From Aselliscus stoliczkanus (taxonomy: Eukaryota > Chordata > Mammalia > Chiroptera > Hipposideridae): DNA of 64,000 nt. The notes under the pieces are model-generated. The model searched no databases, had not been told where the DNA came from, and saw only the letters and a list, made by a program, of their open reading frames with translations. Shown one piece after another: positions 11,716 through 22,892 of this stretch. Numbering within the stretch: the first letter of the stretch is position 1; each line of letters begins with the position of its first letter. Location: assembly GCA_033961575.1 (NCBI GenBank), contig CM066732.1:80680687-80744686 (forward strand). The letters run 5' to 3'. A program made the position numbers and the translations under genes.

Positions 11716-13214
11716 CTATACTTTATTATTTCTCCTTTTCCCTCAATTTCTTCAGCTAGAAAAAATAAACATATCCATAAGATTCATTTCAAATGCCACT
11801 TGCTCAAGGATATTTCTTGACTCCTTCCAGCTTAGTTAGTGGAATTCATGTTTTTCCCACATTTAAAAAAAAATATTCTGCTATAGTTTTTTTTTTTTCA
11901 TAGAGTTCAGTTTATCTGTTTATCTGTCTTAAAACTAGACTTAGACATTCTGATGTTAGATGGATGCCTTAACTTATCTGTACCCTGCATAGTTCAGAGC
12001 CTTGACTATAGGAGAACCTCAAAAAATACGTAAATGTTTGATTGAATAAAGTACAAAATATCTCCTTATACCTCCCTGTACCTGTCTCCTTCTAAAGCAA
12101 CTTAACTGCTACACAGAATCACAAATCCACTCTAAAATACGGAATTAAATCAGTAGAGAATAAAGGAGTTCTAGTTCAAAAAATTTGCATCAAGTCCAAC
12201 TTGCTGCTTGTGTCCCCTTAATGATATGTATCAGTTCTAGCTTTTCTTATTCCTGTGATCAAGTTCCTACCTTAAACTTTAATTCTAGTAGTGAAGTACC
12301 TGCAGTGTTTAGCTAAGATGTGGCTTAAGATCTTGTACTGATAACCTACATTATACTGCAATTTTTTTTATGCTGGGATCTCTGTCTAGTTGTCTATAAT
12401 CTTACTAGAAATGGAGTCCTAGCAGCCCTGGAATCCCAGAGCAGTGTCTAAGTCCTATCTGCCGATAGCCATTTTTGTATGCAGCCAATGCTGAATCCCC
12501 CTGGACTCTCTTTGTCTGGCAGAACTTTACTATAAATGTGGCTGCTTAACTGGATTGCCAGCTATTGTATATCCAAACTACTTATCAGCTCCTAGAACTC
12601 ACTTTGTTTCCAACTATCTTGTTTCATTCTAAAGAATATCTCCTGTTTTAAATACAGAGTTCCTGGATTGATTCTCCCCCTGGTTTTTCTTTTGCTTCTT
12701 CCAGTTCACTTAATTCTGCTTTTGGAAATGTCTTCCTCAGGCATATTCACACCTTTTTTTCCTCATTCCTTTTTATTTTTTTTTGCTCAACTTAATGCCA
12801 CTTAGGTCAGAGAAAGCTCCTTTTCCTTTTTTTCTTTCTTTTATATATGAATCAAAACAAATGGGAATCATATTGTCTGCTAAATATCTATTGCAACATT
12901 TGAAGTGAAATTAGACATACAGATGAGTCACTTCATTGATACCTACTTAAATGCCCTTGGAAATGCCAAGGAGTCTCTTTCAGGATCCAGAGGTAGCCAT
13001 TTTATAGTTAAAATTCTCAATTAAACCCACTTTTCATCAAGGAATTAAAAAGAGACTCTTACCTAGATTTACCTAGATCCTTATTATGTTCATATTCACT
13101 TGAAACCCTTCAAGGCAGGAATAGTTTGTTGTTTCATTTGCTCAGGAATCTCTCTGTCCTCTAGTCTCTAGATGCAAGGCTGAGGTCTCCTCATTGGTAA
13201 CTCTTGGAAAGAGT
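11716..13214. other. Unique AT-rich DNA, no gene recognised
   Basis: Includes T-rich low complexity near 12750-12845. No open frame with protein-like features. Confidence 0.5.
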
Positions 13215-13715
13215 ATACATTTGTTTCTTCATTTGTTTGTCTTGTTCCTTTGTTGTTTTCAGTTTTTATATCCCACATATCAGCGAAATCATCTGGTTCT
13301 CCACTTTTTCTGTCTGACTTATTTTGCTTTGCATAATAATCTCAAGATCCATCCATGTTGTCTCAAATGACATTGTTTCATCTTGTGGCAGAATAGTATT
13401 CTGTTATGTCTATACGCCACATCTTCATTATCCAATCATCTATCAAAGGACATTTTGGTTGTTTCTATTCTTGGCCACTGTAAATAAAGCTGCAATGAAC
13501 ATAGGAGCACAGACAATAGTTTAGTGGTTACCAGAGGGTAATGGGGTAAGGGGGATGGTAGAAGAGGATAAAGCGGGTCAAATATATGGTGATGGAAGGA
13601 GAACTGACTCTGGGTGGTGAGCACACAATGTGATATATAGATGATGTATTACAGAATTTTACACCTGAAATCTACATAACTTTACTAACAATTGTCACTC
13701 CAATAAACTGTAATT
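13215..13715 (+). mobile_element. Short twin-primed (5'-inverted) L1
   Basis: The left part (about 13215-13505) is L1 3' sequence in antisense ('tcccacatatcagcgaaatc', 'ctgtaaataaagctgcaatg'). It switches abruptly near 13510 to the sense 3' end ('agacaatagtttagtggtta', 'ctgactctgggtggtgagca', 'cctgaaatctacataacttt'). The antisense part runs so that its 5'-most L1 sequence touches the junction, the geometry expected from twin priming. The tail has become a GAAA microsatellite. I could not find a convincing target-site duplication. Confidence 0.82.
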
Positions 13716-13795
<80 letters not shown>

Positions 13796-13815
13796 AAAGG
13801 AAAGAAAGAAAACAG
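13716..13815. repeat. (GAAA)n microsatellite
   Basis: About 20 near-perfect GAAA units, with one break near 13797. It directly follows the L1 3' end and most likely grew from its poly-A tail. Confidence 0.97.
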
Positions 13816-14570
13816 CTTTGACTTCTTCCTCTAAAGGAAGAAGAGCCAGTGGAAATGATTTTCTCTTTGGTAATCTCTCCTTTGCTTCTGGATAAAGATC
13901 AAACTGTCACGTAACAGGTATGGGCAGAAAGTTATTAAATAAATGTTAAGATTCACATGGTTGAAAAGCAGATACAGAAAATGAAGAGTCCACTATAAGT
14001 GATGAGGTCAACTTGATAGGGTAGAGAGAATAAAGATATTCTCTATAGGAAAAGCTTTCAAAATAGATGAGAGGTGAAATGATAGTTGTTTTAGATTTGT
14101 GTTGACACTGGGCCACACTCATCTCACCTATTTGAAAGGGGCAAAAAGATTAAGCATTAACTGGTTTTGTTTTAAATGTTTAGTGACTTCTGCCTAATAA
14201 ATATTTCATCATTAGGGGACTAAATTGAAATTAATCATGTATTTGGGCCATATTTATTTTTACTCATTTGTATGTATATTATACTTAGCTCAAAACCCTA
14301 TGGAGATAGTTTTTGAGGCTCTTCAAAATGATTATTAAATGTGGAACATTTAAACATGTTAGAAAATGCTATTCAATTCTGTAAAATCAGAACAATAAAT
14401 ATCTTCTGTACAAAATATTTAGTCTCATTGAATCTGGAAGAATTAAAAAGTTTAATTAGCTTTACAACAAACTCAAAAATGGGCTATTGGTTTTAGCTCC
14501 CCAAACAAATTTGTTTTGGTTGTTAGTTAATTCATGTTGTGGGTCTGCAAGAGAATAGGACTGCGGTATT

Positions 14571-14585
14571 ATATCATTTTACTTT
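14571..14585. repeat. Target-site duplication of the 14.6-17.9 kb L1, left copy
   Basis: 'atatcattttacttt' matches 'atgtcattttacttt' at 17902-17916 at 14 of 15 positions. The pair brackets the whole L1-derived block, indicating one insertion. Confidence 0.75.
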
Positions 14586-14836
14586 TTTTTGAGGTTAAAG
14601 AACATTTTGTATGGTTTCAGTTTTTTTGAATATGTCAAGATATTTTCCAATGTTTTAAGTTTTCAATTACAGTTAACATGCAATATTATATTAGTTTCAT
14701 GTGTACAACACAGTGATTAGACATATAATTTACAAAATGATCATCTCAATAATTCCATTACTCATCTGGCACCATTCATAGTTATTACAATACTATTGAC
14801 TATATTCCCCATGCTATAGTCTATATCCCCATAACT

Positions 14837-14943
14837 ATTTTTTTTTTTTGAGGGCAGTGTCACTGGCCCTCATATGTGGGACCCGAACCGGGGCCACTGG
14901 CATCCCAAGCCAGCTCTTAACCACTGCACCACTTGGCCGGCCC
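14837..14943 (-). mobile_element. tRNA-derived SINE, family 1
   Basis: Same unit as at 263-374: a T run, then 'gagggcagtgtcactggccc', 'ggggccactggcatcccaag', ending 'ccacttggccggccca'. It is inserted in L1 3' UTR; 'ccccataactatttt' on the left and 'ccccatgactatttt' on the right form the target-site duplication. It is therefore younger than its L1 host. Confidence 0.93.
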
Positions 14944-15715
14944 ACCCCATGACTATTTTGTAACTACAAATTTGTAACTCTTAATCCTCTCCCATCCTTC
15001 ACCTATTCTCCCAACACAACTTCCCCCCAATCCAACAAACATCAAAATGTTTTATGTATCTACGAGCTTGTTTCTGTTTGGTTTGTATGCTTATCCTGTT
15101 CTCTGTATTCCACATATAAGTAAAATCATATGACATTTGTCCTTCTCTGTCTGACTTTCTCCACTCAGCACAATACCCTCTAGGTCCATCAATTTTGTTG
15201 CAGATTAGAAAACTTCATTCTTTATTATGGCTCAGTAATATTCCATTGTATATGTGTACCATCTCTTTATCCATTCATCCATTGCCTCCATATCTTGCCT
15301 ATTGTAAATAATGCTGCAATGAATGTATGGATGCACATGCCCCTTCGAAGAAGTGTTTTGGGTTTCTTCAGATAAATACCCAGAAATGGGATTACTGGGT
15401 CTTTCTTTGTGTCTTGTAATACCCTATGTTTTAAAGTCTATTTTATCTGGTACAAGTATTGCTTCTCCAGGTTTTTTCTTTTTTCTTTTATTTCCACTTT
15501 CATTTCCATGAAATAAATTTTGTCATCCCTTTACTTTCAGTCTGTGTGTGTCTTTCAATTTGAAGTGAGTCTCTTGTTGGCAGCATATGTAAGAGTCTTG
15601 TTTTCTTATCTATTCACCCCTCCCTCATCTTTTGATTGGAGCATTTAATCCATTTACATTTAAAGTAATTGTTGATAGATATGTAGTTATTACCATTTTA
15701 TCATTCATTTCCCAT

Positions 15716-15727
15716 ACCCCCCCCCAC
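15716..15727. repeat. Poly-C tract
   Basis: A C run within the L1 5' UTR portion, at the site where other L1 5' UTR sequence seems missing. Probably a slippage-prone scar. Confidence 0.7.
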
Positions 15728-16746
15728 CCCTTTTCTTCTTAAAGAAGTCCCTTTAACATTTCTTGTAATACTGGCTTGATGGTGAGGAACTCCTTTAACT
15801 TTTTCTTGTCTGGGAAACTCTTTACCTGTCCCTTGATTCTAAATGATAGCTTTGCTTGGTAGAGTAATCTTTGTTGAAGGTCCTTACTTTTCATCACTTT
15901 GAATATTTCCTGCCAATTCCTTCTGACCTGCAAAGTTTCTGTTGACAAATCATCTGACAGTTTTATGGGAGCTCCCTTGTAGGTAACTAACTGCTTTTCT
16001 CTTGCTGCTTTTATGAGTCTCTCTTTGTCTTTGGCTTTCTCTCTTCTCCTTCTGGTACCCCAATGATGGGAAGGCTGGGATGCTTGATGTTGTCCCAGAG
16101 GCCTATTAAACTATCGTTTGTTTGTTTTTTTTCTTCTTTGCTGTTCTGACTGGGTGTTTTCTGCTATTTTTATCTTCTAAATCACTGATTCAGTCCTCTG
16201 CTTCAAATAACCTACTGTTGATTCCCTCTAATGAATGTATTCTTTATTTCAGTTCTTGTATTCTTCATTTCTGACTGTTTTTATTTTTTATTTTTCCTAT
16301 CTCTTTGTTGAAGTTCTCCCTGAGGTGATTGAGCATCCTTATAACCAGGGTTTGGAACTCTGCATCCGTAGATTGCTTGTCTTCATTTTGTTTGGTTCTT
16401 TTTCTGGAGTTTTATTCTGTTCTTTCATTTGGAACATGTTTCTTTGTCTCCCCATTTTGGCTGCCTTCCTATGTGTGTTTCTTTGTATTAGGTAAGGCTG
16501 CTATGTCTCTCGGTCTTCGTAGAGTGGCATTATGTGGTCAGCATCCTGGAGTGTCAAAGGGTACATTCTCTCTGGATACCTGATCCAGGTGTTCCAGGTG
16601 TGTCCCTTATAAGGATTGTATGTGCCTCCTGTTGTAGTTGAGCCTTGGTTTCTGTTTGTACCTCAAGGGAGGGATTGACCCTTAGGCTAGTTAATTATGA
16701 GGACTGGCCATGATTAAAGTGGAGGAACTGATCTGCAGGGCTGTTC

Positions 16747-17660
16747 CTATGGAGCAGGATTTTTTTTAGCAGTGGTCTGGTGCCTGCCCAGTCTGCCCTT
16801 TTGGTGTCTTTTGTGGAGATCGCTGGGTGGTGTTCTGGTGTGATCTGAAGCTGGACACCAGATGTGTTGGTTCTGGGGCCTCTTGGGAGGTGATCTGTTG
16901 CAGGCCAAGTTTAACTGCTGCCTGTGCCCTCCCCAGGGCCACTTGGTATAAGCTACAAAGTGATTTGCAGATGGTTGCCACTTATACTGGGCTTGGAGGT
17001 GCCTCAGAGAGGCTGAGCTGTGAACCAAGGCTAGCTGATACTGGTGCTGAATTTGGGCCTGCCTAATAAGAGGTATGGGGCACACAGAGGCTTAGAACTT
17101 GTGAATCTTTGAGACATTTTAGGAAAGTCCACTGTATAAGCCAAGACAGTCCATTTGTATGGAGAAGCCAGTGGAAGTGGCTTGGGTGGACCCACAAGTT
17201 GGATGGGGTGGGGACTCAGGGAATCACCAGGGCAGGTGAACCATGTTAGCCAGTTTGATGGAAACTCAGCTATGGCAGCTGTCCATGCTGCATGCTGGAT
17301 GGGAGTAGGGCTGAACAAAGGAATAAAATGGCACCTGCCCAGACCGAGCTGCCCCTATAGCCCTTGCCCCAAAGCCAGACATCACAGTTTCTCCTTCCAT
17401 GTCCCTGGCACTTTTGAACTGCTGCCTCAGCGCTGGAGCTCAGACTGAGTGAGTCTGTCAGTGATTAAGTCCATGCATGGGCCCTTTAAGAGGAGCACCT
17501 GGGACTCCAGCCACACTTCGTCTCCCTCAGCCACTATCTCCTCTGGTTTTCATTGTCAGAAGTTATGAGGACTTCCTTTTTTGGCACTGGAACTCTGAAC
17601 TGAGGAGTCTGGTATGGGGCTGGGACCCCTTGCTCCTCAGGAGGGACCTTTGTAGCTGAG
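16747..17660 (-). other. GC-richer L1 5' UTR segment
   Basis: The overlapping frames of 60-112 codons on both strands here are a compositional effect of the GC-richer L1 5' UTR, not genes. The stretch keeps characteristic L1 passages such as 'gggccctttaagaggagcac' and 'atgctgcatgctggatggga'. L1 5' UTRs normally carry the element's internal promoter; this copy's activity cannot be judged from sequence. Confidence 0.7.
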
Positions 17661-18148
17661 ATATCCGTCCCAAGTTTTAACTGCCATGCACAGATGTGGA
17701 AGCAGTCTATTCACATCTTTGCCCTCCTACCAGTCTCAAGGTGGTTTCTTCTGTATATTCTTAGTTGTAGGACGTCTGTTCAGCTAGACTTCAGGTGATT
17801 CTCAATGATAGTTGTTGTGTACTTTATTTTTAATTTTTGAGGTGGTCATGAGAGAATGCAAGTATAGAGTTTCCTACTCTGTCATCCTGACTGGAACTCT
17901 TATGTCATTTTACTTTCTAATGGTAAGCAGAAAATTACTCCAGAGGGAACATAATTCAGTATTTAAACTATACTGTTAAATAAAAATAAAGCTTAGAAAG
18001 TTTTGATTTTTCAAAGTTAGATGTAGTCAATCATGCTTTAAAATGTATATTTATTGTTAGAAGGACTATAAACATATAGAAACTATGCAACTATTAAAAT
18101 TTATATTGTTATGTTGAATAAAAATCCAGTTAAAAAAATTAGATTGAT

Positions 18149-18259
18149 GGGCTGGCCGAGTGGTGCGGTGATTAAGTGCTGGCTTGGGAAGCCAGCAGCC
18201 CCGGTTCAGGTCCCACATGTGAGGGCAAGTGACACTGCCCTCAAAAAAAAAAAAAAAAA
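18149..18259 (+). mobile_element. tRNA-derived SINE, family 1 (sense copy)
   Basis: The clearest sense copy. The A box TGGCCGAGTGG is at 18154-18164 and a B-box-like GGTTCAGGTCC at 18203-18213, the internal RNA polymerase III promoter elements of tRNA-type SINEs. It then has 'gacactgccctc' and a 17-base A tail. 'aaaaaaattagattga' occurs at 18133-18148 and again at 18253-18268, a target-site duplication overlapping the A tail. Confidence 0.95.
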
Positions 18260-18268
18260 TTAGATTGA

Positions 18269-19099
18269 AATGATTGCTGACAGCAGATAATTAGACTAAT
18301 CCCTCAACCCTTGTTTGGTGACAATAATAGATGATATTGATGATACTAGCAATTTCCATATCATTTCCAATTTCTGAGTTAATTCTAAATAGAAGTTTTA
18401 GAAACAACAGAATTTGATTATAGTACTAACCATTGACAGTAGAAAGTCTGGTTAGGAAATCTAATTAAATATTTTGTTTTGGAATAAGATTAAAAATAAA
18501 GTAATATATGCTCTTTTAATATGCATTTAAGCAATATGCATTACTTTCCTATGACGTATAGATTTTTGGAAATTAACTTTTACTAAATGGATGATTCAAT
18601 TATTCTACAGACACACAAAAAGTGTGCTCCTATTGAAAATTCAGTCACCATCTAGTGGAGATTTTTTTTAACAACATAAAAATGGCACCTGAAATTCACC
18701 AAGGAGACTTCAGTAAATGTCACATTTCATTGGAGTGTGTGTTTATTGTTTCCTTGTATTTTGAGGGGGATTTGCTTATTCACCTTTAACCTCAGACTGT
18801 GTATTTAGCTCTTTAATGATTAAATGGTCAAGTCCCTTAGAAATAAATAATTTTGATGTGTTCTTGGTGAATCCTTAGTATAGGTGGACTACTATAGAAA
18901 GGAGTCATTTAATCTTTAAACATTTTCAAATATTAACATTTCATTACTTCCTATGATAGATGTGTACAATATATTTAAAGTAACAATTACAACTTCAGTA
19001 CCTTTTTCTCATTTCTGTGTATCTCCCTTAGCATTCTAGTCTAATTTCATTATTTCAGTGATCATTTGTATGGAGCCAAACTTTAGGTAAGCCCACTTC
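18269..19099. other. Unique AT-rich DNA, no gene recognised
   Basis: No gene-like frame or recognised repeat. Confidence 0.5.
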
Positions 19100-19490
19100 T
19101 TTATTTCCAAGTGTCAATGGAACATTCCCATTTGGATGCCCCACAAACACCTCTAATTTAATGTAACCAGAATTCTATTCATTATTTTCCATCCCAAACA
19201 TTTTCTGTTCTCCTATTTTTCCAATTCATTTTAAAGGAATCACCTTAGTTCCAGATAATGAAGGACAAAATATAGTATGATCAATCAGTAACCAACTCTT
19301 ATAACTATTTCTACCTCTTCCAAGATACTGGTGTTCTCTCATATTAAGCTCTTATTTCCTCACATTAATACTAGTGCATTTCCCTATCACCTGGTTCAAA
19401 CCACCTTCTATTCTGCTGTCATATTAAACTTCCTAAGGCACAGCTCTGATCATTTCACAGTACTCCTCAAACATCTTCAAAATATCTCCA
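19100..19490 (+). repeat. L2 relic
   Basis: 'catttggatgccccacaaac', 'ctggttcaaaccaccttcta', 'cacagctctgatcatttcac' and 'actcctcaaacatcttcaaa' follow L2 3' order. Diverged and non-coding. Confidence 0.65.
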
Positions 19491-20950
19491 GAGAAGATAG
19501 CATTTGAGATAGACCTTGGAAGATAATGTTCCCTTATAGAAGATGAGGGCATTCTGGGGGCGTTAATTTGGACTGAATTCTAAAATAACATATAGTGTTT
19601 AGGGACTGATACATAGTCTAATATCCCTAGAGGGTAGATGAGAAAGGGGGCAGGGGGAGAGAAGGAGAGAGAGCTAACAGCAAGCTTGGGTTTCTTCTCT
19701 TGTTATTTTGTTTACCTCAAGTGTTTTCATACTCCATTTCTATGTGTCCAATCTACCTCAAATGCTGCCTTCTGCAAGACATTTTTCTCTGGGCCACCAA
19801 CAAGAAATAATCATTCCTTCCTCCAAAGACAAGCTGTATCCCTGCATACTCTGTATTGCATAGTATACATTTCTGTACTTGCTTCATGCTCATGATGGTG
19901 CAGTAAGCTATCTGTAGGGAGAATATGCATCAGGTTCATTTTGTTCATTCCCAAAGGCAACCTTTTAAATGAAAAAATAAGAGATGTAATCATTTCAAAT
20001 GACACAACGAATGACATCCTTGTAGAAAATAAATTAATAAACACATAAGTCTGCCCTGAGATAAAATTGAGACTAAAAAAATCTTAAAATATTTTAGTGT
20101 AATTGAAAAAGTGTACATAAAAATGAAATAAAAGAAAACTTTGTATAAATCATACATTTCAGTAATAAAAGCATCAGACAATGTTCTTCAGGTTTCACCT
20201 GGTCATAATTTATTACAGGTTGTTGAATGAACCTTTAAGGAATTAAATTTAGATTAGAAAAAAAAAGAAATATTTCTGAGTACTAAATTCAATCTAATAT
20301 AATAATTATTATCATTATGTACAAAGTATGAAATTTTATCCTTTTGCATTACTTCTCATTCCATTTTTGCCTTTCGTTTGTCCTGTGTAATAAGTTGGTT
20401 TCAATTTTTGAATTGCCTTGTAATAGAATGTTCTTGCTGGGTTAAAATAGGCCTCTCATTATGCTGCAAAGTAGTTCAATGTCAGTACTCTTGACTGAGG
20501 AATATGAATCTATAGCTTATTTTCCATGTAATAATCAGCCCTCAGTTATCTCAGACTGGACTATCCATACTTCAGGGAATTCTGTTTCTGCATTTATCAA
20601 TAGCACTTGCAGTATTTGCTATGCTGAAAGCACATATTTATCTTTATTTTTTTGGTTCATTCAGTCTCTCTTCCTGTTTTTACTTTACATTCAGGCTGCA
20701 TCACAGTAGGAAGATAATATAATGACTTAACCACCTGTTCTTGCCATAAGGAAGTTGAGAAAGAGTAGCTCTCAATAATATTGAGTGCTACTCAGTTTCA
20801 TATAGTCAATTTAACATAGTGAAGCCTGCTGGGAACAGCTAAAGGAATTCAGGATGGGAAACATATATATTGTACATATTCTACTGCCTTCTCAAATGAG
20901 ATAACATGCATGAAAACACTTTACAAATTGTAAATAATTAATCCAATATA
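19491..20950. other. Unique AT-rich DNA, no gene recognised
   Basis: Short frames at 19.6-20.7 kb on both strands show no recognisable domain. Confidence 0.5.
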
Positions 20951-21515
20951 TGAAGTCAGACAATTAAGTTTGTGACCTCATCCTAGAAAAAGTGCTGCAT
21001 ACCTCATTGCTGAATATCAGTATGATCACCTTCGAAGTACTCCCCTTGGGAAGTTGTGAACTGATGCCAGTGCCTAATCTGCCCTTCAAAGCAATTTTGG
21101 AACTCTTTCTGGAATGGCCACCAGAGCTGTCATATTACCCTTGATGTCCTGAATGTCATCAAAATGTCTTCCTTTCAATATTTCCTTTATTTTCAGGTAT
21201 AGAAAGAAGTCATTGGGAGCCAGATTAGGTGAGTAGGGAGGGTGTTCCAATACAGTTATTTGTTTACTGGCTAAAAACTCCCTCACTGACTGTGCCATGT
21301 GAGCTGGTGCTTTATTGTGATGCAAGAACCATGAATTGTTGGAAAAAGTTCAGGTCGTCTAACATTTTCACACAGCCTTTTCAGCACTTCCAAATAGTAA
21401 AAGTGGTTAACTGTTTGTCTAGTTGGTACAAATTTATAATGAATAATCTCTCTGATATGAAAAAAGGTTAGCAAAATCTTTGCAACAAGTTTGCAAACTT
21501 AGTTGTCGTCCCTCA
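20951..21515 (-). mobile_element. Internally deleted mariner transposon
   Basis: Terminal inverted repeats share the core GACAA(T/C)TAAGTTTG at both ends. TA dinucleotides flank it (20949-20950 and 21516-21517). At about 565 bp it is less than half a typical 1.3-kb mariner. The minus strand keeps the middle and C-terminal part of a mariner transposase, but the N-terminal DNA-binding domain and first catalytic Asp are gone. Non-autonomous and inactive. Confidence 0.9.
21072..21474 (-). pseudogene. Mariner transposase remnant
   Basis: Readable pieces on the minus strand include HYKFVPTRQTVN, YLEVLKRLCENVRR, the motif HHNKAPAHMAQSVREFLASK and HPPYSPNLAPNDFFLYLK. In mariner transposases the second catalytic Asp lies in HHDNAPAH and the third in the LAP-D-FFLF region. 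Here the second is Asn (HHN), so the catalytic triad is broken even in the surviving part, while the third Asp (NDFF) remains. The reading frame also changes between about 21283 and 21325. The N-terminal half is deleted. Confidence 0.9.
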
Positions 21516-21719
21516 TATTCTACAAAATAAGCATAAGTTTCCTCCTGAATTAGATGAAATTATAGAGTAGTGGAACAAGCACTCCATTTGGAAATGTAAG
21601 ATCTAGGTGTGTGACTACCTCCTATGACAAACCAATTATATACCCTGGGAAATATACTTAATATCTAAGAGCATTGTTAGACTCAACAGCTCTTCTTTGT
21701 TCTTGCTTAGCCTTGGTTC

Positions 21720-22100
21720 CCCTTTTTTTGGTACAACATTCTGACTTCCCTTTGAGGACCATCTCTCCACCTCTATCTGAGTCCATCTGTTCAAGGTGGA
21801 GCTGATCCAACTTTCCTTGCAGAATTGGTGGGCTCAGGACTGGCCAATTACTCTCAGCAATGTTTCAGCTAAGAACTACAGCTACAATGATTGAAATAGA
21901 GAAGTGAGATGTCTGGGGTGGCTGGCAGCTATGTTTGCTCCTTGTGTGAAGTATGTACCTGAGAAAAAGCAAACAAAACAGGTGAGCCATGGTAGAGAAG
22001 ATGATTGACTTAGTGCCCTGAGGTTGCTATTTGATGCACAGCTGTAATTGGGAAATGGGTGCCTTAGACCTCCCAGCATGTGAGTCAATAAATTACATTT
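21720..22100 (+). repeat. Ancient dispersed repeat, family not named
   Basis: The pattern 'tggccaattactctcagcaa', 'ggggtggctggcagctatgt', 'agtatgtacctgagaaaaag' and a terminal 'gagtcaataaattacatttt' recalls a common old mammalian interspersed repeat. I do not recall its family name with confidence. Confidence 0.4.
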
Positions 22101-22589
22101 TATATGTAACCTACTTCAGATGTCCTGTTCAGTGTTCAAATTTTAAATGAGGATGATAGTACATTGTAGTGCACAAGAGTGACCATGTAAAGTTTTTATG
22201 AAAAATAAACAAAATAACATAAATTTAAAAAGTAAACAAAATAGTGTTATCACAGCATTTATCTTAAATCTTTTTAAAAGAAATAAGTGAATATATATTA
22301 GATGTTTAGTAAAATCTAAGCCATTATTTAAATAAAAACTAGTATCAAAAATAATTTGCTCTTCTAAGGTGACTTAATTGTTTTCCATGCATCAGGGTAT
22401 AATTATTTTCAATTTAAGTTAAAGACAGAAATTCTCTTTCATCATAATAATGGTGAACTAGGCACTTCTCTTAAACTAGATGGTTCCTTTAAAAGTTTGG
22501 ACAACCACTTTTAGGATAGGCTATTAAATAAAAAGTTAGACATTTCTATTAAAAAATATATTTTTTGACTAAAGCATTGAAGAAATGTT
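22101..22589. other. Unique AT-rich DNA, no gene recognised
   Basis: No gene or repeat identified before the SINE cluster. Confidence 0.5.
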
Positions 22590-22707
22590 TTTTTTTTTTT
22601 TTTTCGGGGGCAGTGTCACCAGCCCCCATACGTGGGATACTAACCGGGGCCGCTGGCGTCCCAAGCCAGCTCCCAACCATTGAACCATTGCGCCATTCAG
22701 GCGGCCC
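22590..22707 (-). mobile_element. tRNA-derived SINE, family 1 (diverged)
   Basis: A T run, 'cgggggcagtgtcaccagcc', 'ggggccgctggcgtcccaag', ending 'cattcaggcggccca'. More diverged than the other copies. Flanked by 'aagaaatgtt' / 'aaggaaatgtt'. First of three SINE-type insertions in about 1 kb, all on the minus strand. Confidence 0.9.
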
Positions 22708-22892
22708 AAGGAAATGTTAATTTAATTCAGCATTTTTCCTACCTAAGGAGCAAAGAAAAGCAACAGAAAACTTCCCCTTTTCCTATGTCTTCCTTTAAGA
22801 ATGGCTTTTGATCTTATTGTACAGTAAGTCTAGCTTCCACAAGTACTGGTATGCACATTTTTTTTCATTTTAGTAATTCCAAATCACTTTTT

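Larger units (their letters stand above)
14586..17901 (-). mobile_element. L1 with 5' UTR joined to 3' end, ORFs missing
   Basis: From left to right on the plus strand this reads antisense L1. First is the 3' UTR and extreme 3' coding end (14650-15400: 'attacagttaacatgcaata', 'ataaatacccagaaatggga'). At about 15401 it jumps to long 5' UTR-type sequence ('ttttaaagtctattttatct', 'tcttgttggcagcatatgta', 'agaagtccctttaacatttc', 'tcctgttgtagttgagcctt') and ends at the L1 5' terminus near 17896. ORF1 and almost all of ORF2 are absent. Another gap lies near 15705-15735. Matching 15-bp repeats flank it. About 65 bp at 14586-14650 is not clearly L1 3' end and could be a transduced or second L1 piece. 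Confidence 0.8.

Noticed and set aside
13716..13815. CRISPR-like or satellite array
   Set aside because: It is a simple GAAA microsatellite without spacers, attached to an L1 tail. No CRISPR is expected in mammalian DNA.
16747..17318. 112-, 95- and 97-codon overlapping frames in a GC-richer segment
   Set aside because: The segment is L1 5' UTR in antisense. The frames lie on both strands with no domain and follow composition.
18149..18230. Possible genuine tRNA gene
   Set aside because: It has A and B boxes but no proper tRNA cloverleaf, is followed by a SINE body and A tail, and recurs many times with target duplications.
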